Assembly: GCA_023525975.1 (NCBI GenBank)
Contig: CM042020.1
Coordinates: 11,672,001-11,736,000 of the forward strand
Direction: 5' to 3'
Length of the DNA: 64,000 nucleotides
Source: Smallanthus sonchifolius
Taxonomy: Eukaryota > Streptophyta > Magnoliopsida > Asterales > Asteraceae
In this document: positions 9,560 to 21,564 of the stretch, in pieces
Position numbering within the stretch: position 1 is the first letter of the stretch
Layout: each line of letters begins with the position of its first letter
Position numbers and translations under genes: made by a program
The notes under the pieces: model-generated
Seen by the model: only the letters and a program-made list of their open reading frames with translations
Databases searched by the model: none
Told to the model about the DNA's origin: nothing

Positions 9560-10025
9560 CACTGGCGGATGGATCAATAGGTTGGGGGGGGGGGGCAAAG
9601 GCACCCCGTCAAGTTTTTCTCTCTAGTGTTAATTAGGTTATATTTTTTTAGACACCTCCAAGTTTCGTTAAAAACCTCTTAAAAGGCACCCAAAGTAAAT
9701 TAATAAAAAATCGAAGCTCATTGAAACTAATAATCTAATTCTCTACATTGAAGTCCGGTAACAAACTAATAATTCTCTGCATTGAAGCCTTAGAAAAAAT
9801 GCAGATGATGGGTTTGCAAACAGGTCATGTGGTGTAAGAAGTCAAACATTAAGAACTTATACTATATGTTTTAGCACTTGTAAACAGAGAACAATGTTTC
9901 ACATCTTTAAAGTATATTGATTTTTACCGTCTTTTATACCGTTAATTTTTACATCTTTTTACTATATGAAATTTATTTTTACCTTTTTTTGCACCCGCTG
10001 AGTAAAAATTCTGGATCCGCCACTG
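9560..10025. mobile_element. hAT-type MITE (466 bp)
   Basis: Perfect 8-bp target duplication TTCTTATA (9,552-9,559 and 10,026-10,033). The ends are inverted: CACTGGCGGATG at the left, and CAGTGGCGGATC on the opposite strand at the right. There is a G-run near 9,583-9,596. Noncoding. Confidence 0.88.
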
Positions 10026-10033
10026 TTCTTATA

Positions 10034-10689
10034 TGAATTCTTATCTTTAATATTAGCCAGGGATTCCCGAGTGAATGTTCATATGAAAATGGTTCCTACC
10101 GACTATGATAAAATAGACTATCCAAAATCGCATTCGGAATCTTACCTGCATCGGTGGCCCCTCCGTAATCTATCGACGAAAGTCTTTTTCCCTAGTTTAG
10201 GCTATCGTCACTGATTTGTCGGTAACTATCGAGGGATTACCGATGAATAATTATACCTTTTACTTCTTATCTTTTATATTTTGGATTTTTGCAAGATTCG
10301 TTGCCGATCCATCGAAAAATACAGACGACAATCGTCAGGGATGTAGTGTTAGTGATAGTCGGTTTTCTAGTTGTGTATTTGAAGGCATGAATTCGAAGTC
10401 CGTAAAGCCTAAAGTCACAAATATCAACGCCGTCAAGAAGAAGATGATGCATGCATTAATCAATTGAAATCAAGGTAGAGGTATAAAACAACCACAACCA
10501 ATTCTTGGATGAAGAGAGTTCTAAAAGATCGATGAGTTTGATGTTCGAGGGAGGAAGGCATGGAGAGGTAAACAGAGAGACCTTTAGGTCATTCTAATTC
10601 AAGAATCCTAAACCTTATAAGTTTTCAGATCACCTAACCACCAAAAGTTTAGGAAATATGTCATTCATAGGATTTTATAAAATAGTAAA
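10034..10689. other. Intergenic, no gene recognised
   Basis: An 83-codon open frame at 10,216-10,467 starts with a hydrophobic stretch (FYFLSFIFWIFARFV), but it has no relatives that I recognise and an opposite-strand frame overlaps it. I treat it as chance. Confidence 0.4.
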
Positions 10690-11135
10690 TAAGGTAAACA
10701 CTTGAAGGTCATGAAGTGAACTAGTCTAGTAGCTCAAACAACCATGCCAAAGACATATATCCGGATGTTATGGAGTGAATTAGAACGGTAACTCAACCAA
10801 ATCATGCCAAAACATATAGTCAAATGTCATAGAATGAATAAAAGTTGTAAATCAACCAAATCATGCTTAGGCATATAATTGGAGATCATGGAGCAAACTA
10901 GAGAAGTAGCTCAATCAAACCAATTCAAGAATATAGTTGGAGACCATAAAGTGAATTAGAATTGTGACTCCACCAAATCATGTAAAGATATATAGTCACG
11001 TATCATTGAGCGAATCAGAGTGGTAGCTCTACCAAATGCGAAGTCATACACTCGAGCACAAAAGGTGAATCAGAACGACGACTCAACTAAAGCATCCTTA
11101 GACATATAGTTGGAGGTCATGGAGTGATTTGACTC
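10690..11135 (+). repeat. Degenerate minisatellite, ~58-bp unit, about 7 copies
   Basis: Phrases such as GTCATGGAGTGAATTAGA, TAGCTCAACCAAATCATG and ACATATAGTTGGAG recur in fixed order every 57-60 bases from about 10,708 to 11,117. The copies are strongly diverged, so the array is old. Confidence 0.75.
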
Positions 11136-11729
11136 GAGACGATGTTTAGGAAACTATTTTAGCACGTCTTTCACAACAAGTTCTTTTAAAGTTTGTGTTC
11201 AAGATCCTTGCATTAATATGTTGTCACACATATAAAAGATAACCACATGATTTAGTATTTGCTTGGTAGTAACACAATAATACCACGACACAATGTTGTA
11301 TGCATGTTAAAACAAGAGGGCCATCAAATCAAACCAGATCATGCATGTGAGAATGCAATCATGCCCGATGTATAAGATCAACCGATAGTCATGAACGCAC
11401 TTGATGATAGCGATGTCATCCCATGCTACTCCCGTAAATCAATGTTACTAATTCATTTTAACAATATTAAAATTAAATGATAAAAGATAACTTACTCAAT
11501 TAGACATTGCTTTCTAGTGATACCGAATTATTTGATAACGTTAGCTTATTGAACTCGCTTTTATTAACGTTAGGTGGGTCAACCTATCCAATGAATCGGC
11601 ACTTTGAGTTCTATAAAACACAAAAAAAAATCAGATACATGAAGTGGAAAATGGAAGGGATAAAGAAATGCTTACAAAAATTGGACAAACATAGAACCGT
11701 CCATGAGGTTCGAACGATAGCAAATCGAC
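11136..11729. other. Intergenic, no gene recognised
   Basis: Single-copy-looking DNA. A 90-codon open frame from 11,507 enters the hAT-type element at 11,739 and is not considered a gene. Confidence 0.4.
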
Positions 11730-11738
11730 CACAACTAC

Positions 11739-12271
11739 GGGTGTGCATGGGTAGGTTTGGTTCGGTTTTTGGATTTTGAAAAAACTGTTTGGTTTCGATT
11801 TTTTCGGTTTTTACAAAGGGTTAGGTTCAGTTTCGGTTTTTTAGGTTTTACCAATTGGACTTGAATTTTTTAGAATAAAATTGTTTTTGTTAACTATTGA
11901 TTAATTGATTATTACACATTTTGGCCTAAAATTTTCAGACTACATAATTTATTAGTTTCTTATAAAATATTTAATATTAAAAAATAAACATGATTATCCA
12001 TAAATTCAATAACAAATACAAATCTTAACCGACTAATAATGCAAATATGCGTAACACACATATGCATGCACATATTATTATAAAAGTTTATATATATATA
12101 TATATATACATTCGGTTCGGTTTGATTTTTTCGATTTTCAAAAACTACAAAACCGAAACCGAACTGTAATTTTTTGTTTTTAGAAAAATACAAACCAAAC
12201 CATTGGTTTTTAGTTTGGGTCGGTTAGTTCGGTTTCGGTTCGGTTAATTCGGTTTTTTGCTCAGCCCCACC
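11739..12271. mobile_element. hAT-type element rich in CGGTT/AACCG repeats
   Basis: The flanking duplication is ACAACTAC (11,731-11,738 and 12,272-12,279; one further shared C makes the exact boundary ambiguous by one base). The left end is GGGTGTGCATGG; the right end inverted is roughly GGGGCTGAGCA. Both subterminal regions are CGGTTTCGGTT-type repeats, common in plant hAT MITEs. The centre is A/T-rich with a (TA) run at 12,090-12,107. Noncoding. Confidence 0.75.
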
Positions 12272-12592
12272 ACAACTACACACAGCCATGGAGACTTAGG
12301 TCAGGGGAAGGCGACGACGATGCGAGGAACGATGAGGCACGTGGTTCAGATTATAAAGAATAAAGCAATTACAAGTCAAATGACCAAAATACCCCAACGT
12401 GGGAGGGACATGAGGTGATTTAACAGAGAAATAGACGTCGTCTATTTTGGGGGCCACACATGCAACAAATTGGAAAGCTATGGATTATTAGTGTAATTTC
12501 CCAAAGTTAGTGACTAAAAGTGAAATCAGAGCAAACCATAGGTATCCGTGTAATTAACTCATAAAATAATTAATACTCACACCACTCACACT

Positions 12593-13285
12593 TAGGGCTG
12601 TTCACGAACCGAACCGAGCGGACCTTTTCTCGTGCTTGGTTCGTTTACAAACCGAACCGAGCCGAGCCGATCGGCTCGTTTACAACCGAGCAGAAAATCG
12701 AACGAGCATTAAATTTTCCGCAATTTGGACAGCCCTACTGTGTACTGTGTCCTTCGAATTGTAGAGCCGCAGAAGCTGTTCATCGCTCGGCGTCGCTGAT
12801 CGTGAGCTGTAAAGGCTGATCGGTTGACCAAGATGGAGAGACGATTTGAGACTTGAATCACAGAGCCGCAAAGGCTGCTCGTGCAGGCGACGTCCGATTA
12901 GGGTTAGAGATTTTAGGCAGAGACGATTTGAGACTTGAATTGAGGAGAAGACTCTGAGGTTGAACTAGTGAAGTAACGTAATTACTAAAGAGGTTTTTTT
13001 TTTCTATTTAGGTTTTAAGTTGTGCTACACTTGACTCACTATAAGAAGTTCCATAATGGATTGGACCAAAAGAGTTATTTATAAATGTATAAAATATTTA
13101 TTTATTAATTAATTATACATATATATATATTAAAAATTAATTCGAGCCAAACCGAACGAGCAACGAGCGAGCGTACCTTTGCTCGTGCTCGGTTCGTTTA
13201 CAAACTAAACCGAGTGGAAATTGAACGAGCATTTTTCGAACGAGTTCGAGCTAGTTTCGAGCGTCTAGCATTTTGGACAGCCCTA
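12593..13285. mobile_element. hAT-type element (693 bp), possibly composite
   Basis: Perfect 8-bp target duplication CTCACACT (12,585-12,592 and 13,286-13,293) and inverted ends TAGGGCTGTTCA / TAGGGCTGTCCA. The subterminal DNA is CGAACCGAACCGAGC-type repeats. An internal second terminus (TGGACAGCCCTAC at about 12,726-12,738) suggests that a short complete copy is joined to a longer one, with unrelated DNA at 12,740-13,130 between. No coding capacity is recognised; the 63-codon minus frame at 12,680-12,871 is spurious. Confidence 0.85.
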
Positions 13286-13293
13286 CTCACACT

Positions 13294-13797
13294 CCGGGTA
13301 TACCCCTCTCATTTGAGAGTGGTGTGAAAAATTTGGGTGAGTGAGATGACGCCCACATGTCTTGCACTTTTTGCTCACACCACTCACATTTACATGGGTA
13401 TACCCAATGCACTTATAGTTGGATCGTCCTTGGCAACAGAAGTAAAGTTATGATTATAATTAATCACATTTTCAGTACGGATTATTATCGGTTATGGATC
13501 ATAATTTAAATTGTTAAAATCTAATTTCTTCAAATAAAATAAAATTTCTTAAAATACTAAGGTGAAAAAGAAATTGATACGTTGATAACTAAAATAAAGA
13601 AAAAGAAATAAATGAGTAAAGTAGAAACGACGTCGCAGGCTTACTGCAATTTCATGTTCTTTGTTGAACAAACATATATATCTGCTTTCAGAACCAAAAC
13701 AGGGCACCGCCACACCGAATTTCGCCTCCCGGCTATGCTGCCGTAAATTACAAATAAACCACTGTAAAAGTCCTCCATTGTTCTTAAAACTTCCAAA
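13294..13797 (+). promoter_or_regulatory. Upstream region of the TOR1-like gene, with TATA candidate at 13,675-13,681
   Basis: The distal part (13,294-13,410) is a small MITE remnant with GGGTATACCC near both ends. The proximal 380 bp has ATATATAT at 13,674-13,681, about 120 bp ahead of the ATG, which would leave a 5' UTR of about 90 bp. The promoter role is inferred from position only. Confidence 0.4.
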
Positions 13798-16075
13798 ATG
13801 CCACTAGCCAAACACACTCCCAACAACCAGTCTTCAGCACGGGACTTCAAGCACCGAGTACTCGTATGCCTCCACAAACTATCGGACCGCGATACGCACT
13901 CCGCCGCTGCCACAGAGCTCGAGTCCATCGCCAAATCCCTAACTCACGAATCAATTCCTCCGTTCCTCTCATCAATCTCCGTTACCGACTCCTCCGACAA
14001 GTCTCCGGTACGTAAAGGATGCGTTCGTTTAATTTCTACCTTATCCGAATCTCACGGCGATGTATTATCGCCTTATTTGACAAAACTCCTCTCTGCTATT
14101 GTGCGCCGACTCCGTGATCCGGACACTGCGGTCCGTACCGCCTGCGTTGCCGCTGCCGGTTCCGTTGCCTCTCACGTCACCAAACCTCCGTTTATGTCGG
14201 TAGCTAAACCGTTCGTTGACGCGTTGGTTACCGAACAGGATTTGAACTCTCAGATCGGCGCGGCTTTGTGCATTGCTTCGGTTGTCAACGGCGCACCGGA
14301 TCCAGACACGGCTTACTTGAGGAGGTTGCTACCGAGAATCGAGAAGCTGTTGAAGAGCGAAAGTTTTAAGGCAAAAGCGGCGTTGCTGACGGTCGTAGCA
14401 AGTGTGATTAGCGTCGGTGCTGCTTCTAGCGCGGTAATTGTGAGGAATTTAGTGAAGACTATGACAGAATTCGTGGCGAAAAGTGAGGATTGGTCTGTTA
14501 GAAAGGCGGCAGCGGTGGTGCTGGAAAAACTGGCGGTTGTGGAGACCGATTTGTTGCCAGAATTCAAGGCTTCGTGCTTGAAAACATTTGAGGCGAAGAA
14601 ATTTGATAAGGTATAATACCTAATTGATTAATTAACTTCTTAATTGTAATTATGTGCATTTTCATGAAGTGTATTAATCAATTTCTAGGTTAAAAGTGTA
14701 AGGGAGACAATGAATCAGATGGTCACAGCTTGGAATGCAATTCCAGATTTGCCGGAGGAGGTATCGCCACTGCCGGAATCACATTCTTCTAAAGGTATGA
14801 AGGTTTCTTATGTCTGTGATTTCAAAGTTACAAATGTATAATCAAAACAGAACAATGAAATCGACCGGTGGATGATTTGAACAAGTTTTGATTCATAAAT
14901 CCCCAAATTTCACTTAATGTGTATGCGAAAGATTTTAGAGAGAATCAAAACATTATTATTGATGAATGATATTTTCTCTATTGAATAACTGAATATCAGA
15001 TCTATTTATACAAAGATTACAATGAAAAGATAATGATGATGATGATGATGATGATGATAAAACGTGAATAACTATCCTAATAATCAAGATTGAGTTAAAA
15101 TAACAAAATGATAAATCAAATAATAAGATATATATAATAAATCCGTTAACAGTATGATTTGATCGTTCTTGTTCATACTCTTAATTCCCAGAATAATCTG
15201 ATTCCTGATGTGTGATTCTGTCATACAGCAGAAGAATGTGACATACAAAATCCACCAAGAACACCTCATATAACCAATAACCGGACTGCAACAAGAAGAA
15301 ATTTACTTGAAACTAGCAGCAGGAAAACTGGTCCAGCAATGTTTAGTAAGCTGGATCGGAAGAAGCCGAACGATCAGAAACTAGACACTGCTGAGGTTCA
15401 TACCAAACAAAGATCTATGGAACACGAAACAAAACGGGCCCTTTTTGGTGAAATTTCTGACGGAAAGGTGCATGAATCTCAATATCATGAAGATAGATCA
15501 AGTTCCAGAGTTGCAGTGAGCAATGGCGGTTTGAATACCGATTCCATTCAACATGATTCTGAGGACTTATCCTTGATCCGCAATCAGCTTGTTCAAATTG
15601 AGACCCAACAGTCCAATTTATTTGATCTCCTCGAGGTAATTCGAATGTAATCTGCTGTAATTAAGTTCACTTTTAATTTGAAATATTACAAATTTTGATG
15701 ATAGATTTGTCACATTTATTTTACTGTTATCCTAAATTGTAGAAATTTATCGGGAGCTCGCTGAACGGGATGCAGTCACTCGAGTCTCATGTGCGCAGTG
15801 TAGAGTCAACGCTCGGTGAGATTTCGTTTGACTTGTCAAAGTCAACTCTACAGGTATCAAATCCTGAACGAACCTTGTGTTGCAAGTTACCAGGAGCAGA
15901 TCTTCTTAGCTCTAAACTCTGGAAGAAATCAAAAATCCAACAGTCAAACATGAGGTATTATTCACCCCCATCTGTCGATAACACGGATCTTGAATCATAT
16001 AACTTTCAAACCACTCTCCGCGACAGTCGTAGTGGGTTAATCAAGAACCCACTAGCCGAAGCGCGCCAAATGTGA
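13798..16075 (+). CDS. TORTIFOLIA1/SPIRAL2-like HEAT-repeat microtubule-associated protein (4 exons, ~552 aa)
   Basis: Exons are 13,798-14,610, 14,689-14,794, 15,229-15,635 and 15,743-16,075; all introns are GT-AG and the phases agree, giving about 552 residues. Exon 1 encodes the N-terminal TOG/HEAT array (ARDFKHRVLVCLHKLSDRDT; repeated helical pairs such as VRKGCVRLISTLSE and VRKAAAVVLEKLAV) that defines this plant-specific microtubule-binding family. Exon 2 has the conserved link AWNAIPDLPEEVSP. The middle is a low-complexity K/R/S region. Exons 3 and 4 carry the conserved coiled segment QLVQIETQQSNLFDLLE followed by NGMQSLESHVRSVESTLGEI. Family members control cortical microtubule dynamics and directional cell growth. 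No internal stop is present, so it looks functional. The start is the first ATG of the HEAT frame. Orthology to TOR1 itself or to a TOR1-like paralogue is not resolved. Confidence 0.93.
14795..15228 (+). other. Intron 2 of the TOR1-like gene with a GAT microsatellite and NAGNAG acceptor
   Basis: A 434-bp intron with (GAT)n at about 15,033-15,056. It ends in CAGCAG (15,226-15,231), a tandem acceptor: the two choices differ by one alanine codon and both keep the frame. Minus-strand open frames here are incidental. Confidence 0.8.
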
Positions 16076-16743
16076 TCACTCGATTTAAGTTTAACATCGC
16101 GTAAAATGTTCCTACTTGTGTGTTAGGGTAGATTTTGTGTGTATATATAAAAAAAGTTCGGGTGAAAATAAATAGTTTTAGTCCCGTTAAACGGGTTGGG
16201 TTGATGTGAAACTTCGTTTTTTTAACTAGTTTATATTTCAAATATAATTGTAAAAGTATATTATTATGGAAGAATATTTGAACACATTTTGAATTTTTTT
16301 TTAATTTTGTCAACTTTTTTTAACTTGGATAAAATGATTACACTAGAAAATGTTATACTTTTCAACTATATCTTTTCCATGATACATGTTCACTTTTGGT
16401 ACGTCTTTAACGATAGTCCTTCATTGGTACGCCATTTTCCGCTGTCTTTATCGTGTCACGTGACGGGGCTTTGTCCGTGATCTCACGTGTATATTATATT
16501 GCGTTTGTGTCTTCATCACGTAGCAGAGAAACGGTGCAAAGGCGTTTTAAAGTAAATAAATACTTGTAGCTGGCATCACAAATCATTAATTAATGTTTTT
16601 ATTAACCTCGTGGCTTTTTAGAATAATATGATTTTGAGAAACCATATGTTTGATAAATCGAGACGTGTAAACAAATCATTAATTAATGAACACGTCTTGA
16701 TTTTTCTCAAAATTTGAGAAAAACTAACTTTAAGTAGAGAATT
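16076..16743. other. 3' UTR and downstream intergenic region of the TOR1-like gene
   Basis: AATAAA occurs at 16,168-16,173 as a possible polyadenylation signal. The rest is A/T-rich with no gene recognised. Confidence 0.45.
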
Positions 16744-17224
16744 ATGGGGTGTAAACAAGCCGAGCCCGAGCTCGACTAGGTTTGAGCTCCACTCGTTTAA
16801 CTTACTTAGAGCTCGAGCTCGGGTTCGGGTCGATTCAAGCTCTATATCTAAAGCTCAGGCTCGGCTCGTGAGTAGTTTTTTAAAGCTCGAGTTCGGCTCG
16901 TTTATTATTTATTAATTAAATTTTATATATATTTATAATTATTTTTATATATTTTTAATTATAATTTTTATATATAACATAATATATATTATTTAGTTAT
17001 TTTTTCATAATTATATATATATTAATTATTATTTTATAAATATATATTTAATATATTAATTAAATATATATATAAATAATAGGCTCGTTTAGGCTCGTTT
17101 AATAAACATGCTTATTTTTAGTCTCGAGCTCGGGATCGAGCTTGTTTAAGCTCGGTTCGATTCGAGCTTTTAGCGAGCCGATCTTGAGTAGCTCGCGAGC
17201 CGGCTTGGCTCGTTTACACCCCTA
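16744..17224. mobile_element. hAT-like MITE with GAGCTCG-rich termini
   Basis: Inverted ends GGGGTGTAAACAAGCC / GGGGTGTAAACGAGCC at 16,746 and 17,222. The subterminal DNA is GAGCTCGGGTTCGAGC-type repeats and the middle is almost pure A/T. No clean 8-bp duplication is seen, so the copy is probably old. Confidence 0.75.
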
Positions 17225-17712
17225 ATAATCACGTGTACGTAGTGTATGGAAGATAATCAAAAGTAATAAGAGAGATAGTTACAGACTTATAGTATAATTA
17301 TCATATTTAAAACATGGTAAATTGATTTTTAATAATCTAAACTATGAATAATAACCGATGATAGTATATACTGACAATTTGACCAATGACGCTCATAACT
17401 TTCAATTTCATTGCCAAGAACAATCCAGTACCGTAATATCATAGATTTACACTTTATTTTCACTCGATTTCGCTTGTACGTTACCCCCATTTCATTCATA
17501 ACCATCATTGTAAGAGAAAATAAATGGAAATCAAGTGTAAATGATAATGATAGTTGAATAACCTTTGACATCAGAAATGAAAGTTGGGAGCATCATTGAT
17601 TAAATTGTTATCGACGAATGGGTCGTACTTTATATTATTAAGATTCAATTTACCTTAAAATAATACATACCTATATAGTTCTCCAGTCTCTGTTATTTAA
17701 ACCTTCTCCATA
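17225..17712. other. Intergenic, no gene recognised
   Basis: A/T-rich. The open frame on the minus strand (17,329-17,571) shows no motif. Confidence 0.4.
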
Positions 17713-18037
17713 AGAGTATGTGGTATACTCTCACTTGGCACTCCCAAGTGCCAAGTGAGAGTAACTTTTTTGCCACATGGACGTCACGTAAGCTTGGTTG
17801 GTTCCTCACTTGGGTCTCACTTGGTAAGGGAAATACCCAAGTGAGCGAGTCAGTGAGATACCACATATTTGACCATAGGGGACCCACCCAAACACTCACA
17901 TTTCTTCCTCATTTACGAGTGAAGCAGTTCACGGGAATGTGCTCACCCCCCACGCCATGGGGTGGGGGGGTTTCAATGGGTATCACGGCGTGAGGGCCCT
18001 CACGGCACCCTCACCGTGAGGGTATACCTCATACCCT
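17713..18037. mobile_element. MITE (~325 bp) with GTATACYCTCAC termini
   Basis: The left end AGAGTATGTGGTATACTCTC and the inverted right end AGGGTATGAGGTATACCCTC match at 16 of 20 positions. Internal inverted segments (CACTTGG/CCAAGTG) allow further folding. The target duplication is unclear. Shadow frames on both strands (17,693-17,993) are not genes. Confidence 0.7.
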
Positions 18038-19405
18038 ACGACCATAACTTAGAACGTATTCAAATTGAAAATGCTAACCAAATTAGCCATCGTAGAATTT
18101 AAGTAAACCCCCTTTTTAAAATATAAAATAAAAATATTCAAGTTGCATCGGTGACGTAATATTATAAAAATAGGTTAGAGCAAAGTCTAATTGAATAGTA
18201 TCTCTTCTAGCGGTTGTGTGATACATGCATATCATGCTATTTGTTTTTTTTTTAATTTCATTTTCACCGCTCATATTATATATAATATACGTTTTTAACT
18301 CGTTTTATTTTTCAATAATTTCGTTTTTCTTTAATAACTTCCGTTCGTTAACTTTTAAAAAAAAACGGAATGCGCGGCTGTTTTTAGTTTTTTTGTCAAC
18401 GTTTCAATATAATTTTTTTTGAAAACGGAGTTGAATTCAGAATCGAGTATTTTTTTGGTATCGTAGCCTATAGCGAGTGACGTTACCGTGACAAGCCGAA
18501 CCTATTATGAGCAAACATCATTGTCGGTATTGGTATTATCGGAACCGGTATCGGTATTCGTTTTTATTGTTTTTGACGACCCAAACCGATAACGACCAAT
18601 CTCTTGTTGCGTGGTGTTGGCGTAAAATGACCAGACTCCCGCGACTAAGCACATGTATTTGTTTATAGAAGCTTGTTCAAGTCTTTTTTTGGTTCTACGT
18701 GAATACACCCCACCGTGAAGCGGGGGAGAACCAATTAGTTTTATTTAAATATAAGTTTAATGGTGGATAAATGTAATTAATATTTGTATGTCCACCCTGT
18801 ATAAGATGGGGACCAATTTATCGAATCCTATTCTCCACACCTACTTAATCAATTTTTCAAATATATTTTCAAGTATATAAAAATTTTAAAGTTTTTGGCT
18901 ATTTTAGTGTAATTTGATTGACTTGTTGATCAAGTGAATCATAATATGTATCAAACAAGTTGGGAGGTGGGGAGTGCACATTTCTTTGACTTTATTATGA
19001 TTTTAAGTATTTCGCCCCTAAACAATGGGGGTTCCAAGGAGGCAACATGTCTGGAAGCGGTGTCCAAGGGGCAGAGCCCCTGGCTGTGGTCAAGCCGTTT
19101 CAATCTTCTATTTTTTTGAGTTTTATCCGGTTGGAAAGTTCGAGGAAACCATCGAATTGTTTAAATCCGAAAGTGTTAATCACGACTCTCAGAATATCCT
19201 GATTACGATACTTGAATACTACAAAAGTAATCTAATTTTGTGCATTATTATTTTGCATCAACAACGCTAAGTCTAAACTTTGATAAAATTCAAACTTGTC
19301 TATGGTCAACCGGTAAACTACATATCCAGATAAACTTAAATGACTTAGTTGACCTAGTTGGTACTAAAAATGGTGGATAAAAAATATGTTGTTGTTTCAT
19401 AACAT
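18038..19405. other. Intergenic, decayed repeats
   Basis: There is no gene. At 19,015-19,110 is a short C/G-rich stretch (GGGGCAGAGCCCCTGGC) of a type that recurs in plant repeats, but I cannot name it. At 18,500-18,570 are CGGTATCGGTATTCG-type repeats. Confidence 0.4.
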
Positions 19406-19418
19406 TTGTACGGTTTAT

Positions 19419-19545
19419 TTATTTTATTTTTTTGAAAGGCAAATTTCTTAATTACTGTTGAGAGTGAGACTTGAACCTACGATCTTCTCAAAATTTGGTG
19501 TTTCTAGAGGATTTTTCTCTACCACTGGGCCCCCAACCCCGGTGG
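19419..19545 (-). mobile_element. Short SINE (127 bp), minus strand
   Basis: Perfect 13-bp target duplication TTGTACGGTTTAT (19,406-19,418 and 19,546-19,558). On the minus strand it shows GGCCCAGTGGTAGAG (A box) and GGTTCAAGTCTC (B box) and ends in an A-rich tail (T-run at 19,419-19,433 on the plus strand). Confidence 0.9.
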
Positions 19546-19558
19546 TTGTACGGTTTAT

Positions 19559-21302
19559 ATGATTACAACCATTTTAGCCTAGCTCGTTTTGCTTCTCAAG
19601 TCTCAAGATTATAGAAGGTAAACACGTGCTATTAGTATAACATTTCTTTACCGGATACAAGCTAGTGGTTAATACACCGGGTTAAAACTTAAAAGCAACA
19701 AATTATGATGAAGTAACATGAAATGAAATGATTTGATTAATATAAAACTATATTATCAGTCTAGTCATTAATTAACTAATTATTCTTGTAACACTAATCA
19801 CACAATTTAGGAGAACATTAAGATTCAAGTGTTTATACTAACTTTATGGTCATTTAAAATTAAAATAAAGTAATTAAAACTAAGAGACTTAAGTTGAATA
19901 TACTTAACCATTTATTCACGCTAGTTACATAAAACAAATTATTTTTCTCTCCGATTAGGAGGCTTCATTTCTATAACCCCCCCCCCCCACATTCTCACAA
20001 CTAAATTGCTTCGTGGTGTTTGTGTCACTTCTATCTTGTTACCACTCCACAATGTTGTGGACCGCCCGATCTTGCATCAGTACATAACAACCTCAAAGGG
20101 GGTTACGAGGCAGATGGACGACGACTCGTGATTGCAATGACGATGTGGTTGTGTAATACTGTAATGTAGGCAAAAAGTCTGTTGTGGAGAGGGTAAGGTT
20201 GAAAAAGTGAAAAGGCTTTCGGTTTTTACGTGTTACTTTCAAATTTAAGCATATAAAACAACCTAATAGGCCTGGCTAGCTTACACAAAAAAAAAATTCT
20301 CATATTTTTTCAGTCTACGAACCTCCCATGACCTTCAACCTAGAGTTTTAGGCGGGATGGGGGTTGTAATTCTTTCTACCTCTCGGGGTATAATGACAAA
20401 CCGAGAGGCTTGACTAGAAAGAATAGGCGGATAAGTTTTGTGTTATATATGGTAATCTTTCTAATACTCGAATTGAATAGGAAACTTCTTTTTTGTGAAA
20501 AAGAAAAGAAAGAAAAGAGAAGGGGTGGGTTGTCATAAGACCTCTGGGTTTTCAGCATATTTTATGATGATCTCGTTTACTTGTACCACGTGATTAACAA
20601 GTGAGTTCGAGCAGCACCAACACCAACTCGGGCTCTTGCTAATACTATGACCTGAGCGAGCTTCACTTGATATTTCCATCCGAGCCACAAACTGAGCTCG
20701 TATTCGGCTCACGTCCAACTCGAGCCAGATCAAGGCTCGTTCTTTTTTCTTAATTTTGATGATTGTGTATGCTTCTTTTTATAAAAGTCTTAAATAAAAA
20801 GTTATCGACACTCTTAAAATTATTTCACACAATACTAACCAAGTTTCCAAGTGTTTCACTAAAGTCACTGAAAATTTTTTTGTTCAACTAAAGTCGCTCA
20901 ACTTTCATTAGATGTTTCAATCTTACATAAATTTTTTTATAGAAGTTAATTTTATTTAAAATTAAGTGTAGCAAATATAACATATATGATTCTTGATTAC
21001 TTTCTAGTGATTATTTTTTCAAATTAACTTGAAATAGGAGGTAATTACAAAGAAAAAAATTACTAAATAATAACCAAGTTTCATAATTATCCAGAAATAT
21101 AATACCAAACTACAAGCTAAATTTGCACGAGTTAACAATTGGGTTACCCGACCCAAATTAGTTTGCATGCCGAACCAGCTCAGCCTAGGTTTTTATATGA
21201 GCAAATTACCTTAAAACTTATTTTTGTCCTTTGTTGCCACTAGGCACTAGCAGTGAGCATATATTACTTGTAAAATGTGATTAGCGTGCATGGCCCTTAC
21301 GA
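19559..21302. other. Intergenic, no gene recognised
   Basis: Includes a C-run at 19,978-19,988 and GAGCTCG-type repeat debris at 20,580-20,735. Open frames at 20,376-20,733 arise from this debris. Confidence 0.4.
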
Positions 21303-21564
21303 TGTGTTCCCGAGTTTACTAAAGGGGAGAAAAAAAAGAAAGTGTTCATTCCCTTTCTTTTCTTTTCCTTTCTTTTCTCTTCTTTTCTTTTCTCTCAAAT
21401 TTGGGTGGATGGAGATTATGCTTGTTCTCTTCGTTTCCCTTAAAAAAAACTCTAGAACACCCTTCCTCCTATTTCCTTTCTTTTCCCTCTTAAAAAAAAC
21501 TTTAGAACAAGGATTTCATTCCCCTTCCCTTCTTTTCCATCCCTAAACGAGACTCGGGAACACA
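21303..21564. mobile_element. MITE (262 bp), pyrimidine-rich interior
   Basis: The inverted ends TGTGTTCCCGAGT are identical over 13 bases. The interior is CTTTTCTTTTCC repeats. An 89-codon frame across it (21,277-21,546) is low-complexity and not a gene. Confidence 0.75.

Noticed and set aside
15084..15269. Minus-strand ORF in the TOR1-like gene
   Set aside because: Lies in intron 2 and exon 3 antisense; low complexity, no motif.
20533..20733. Minus-strand 66-codon ORF
   Set aside because: Runs through GAGCTCG-type MITE debris; no conserved motif.
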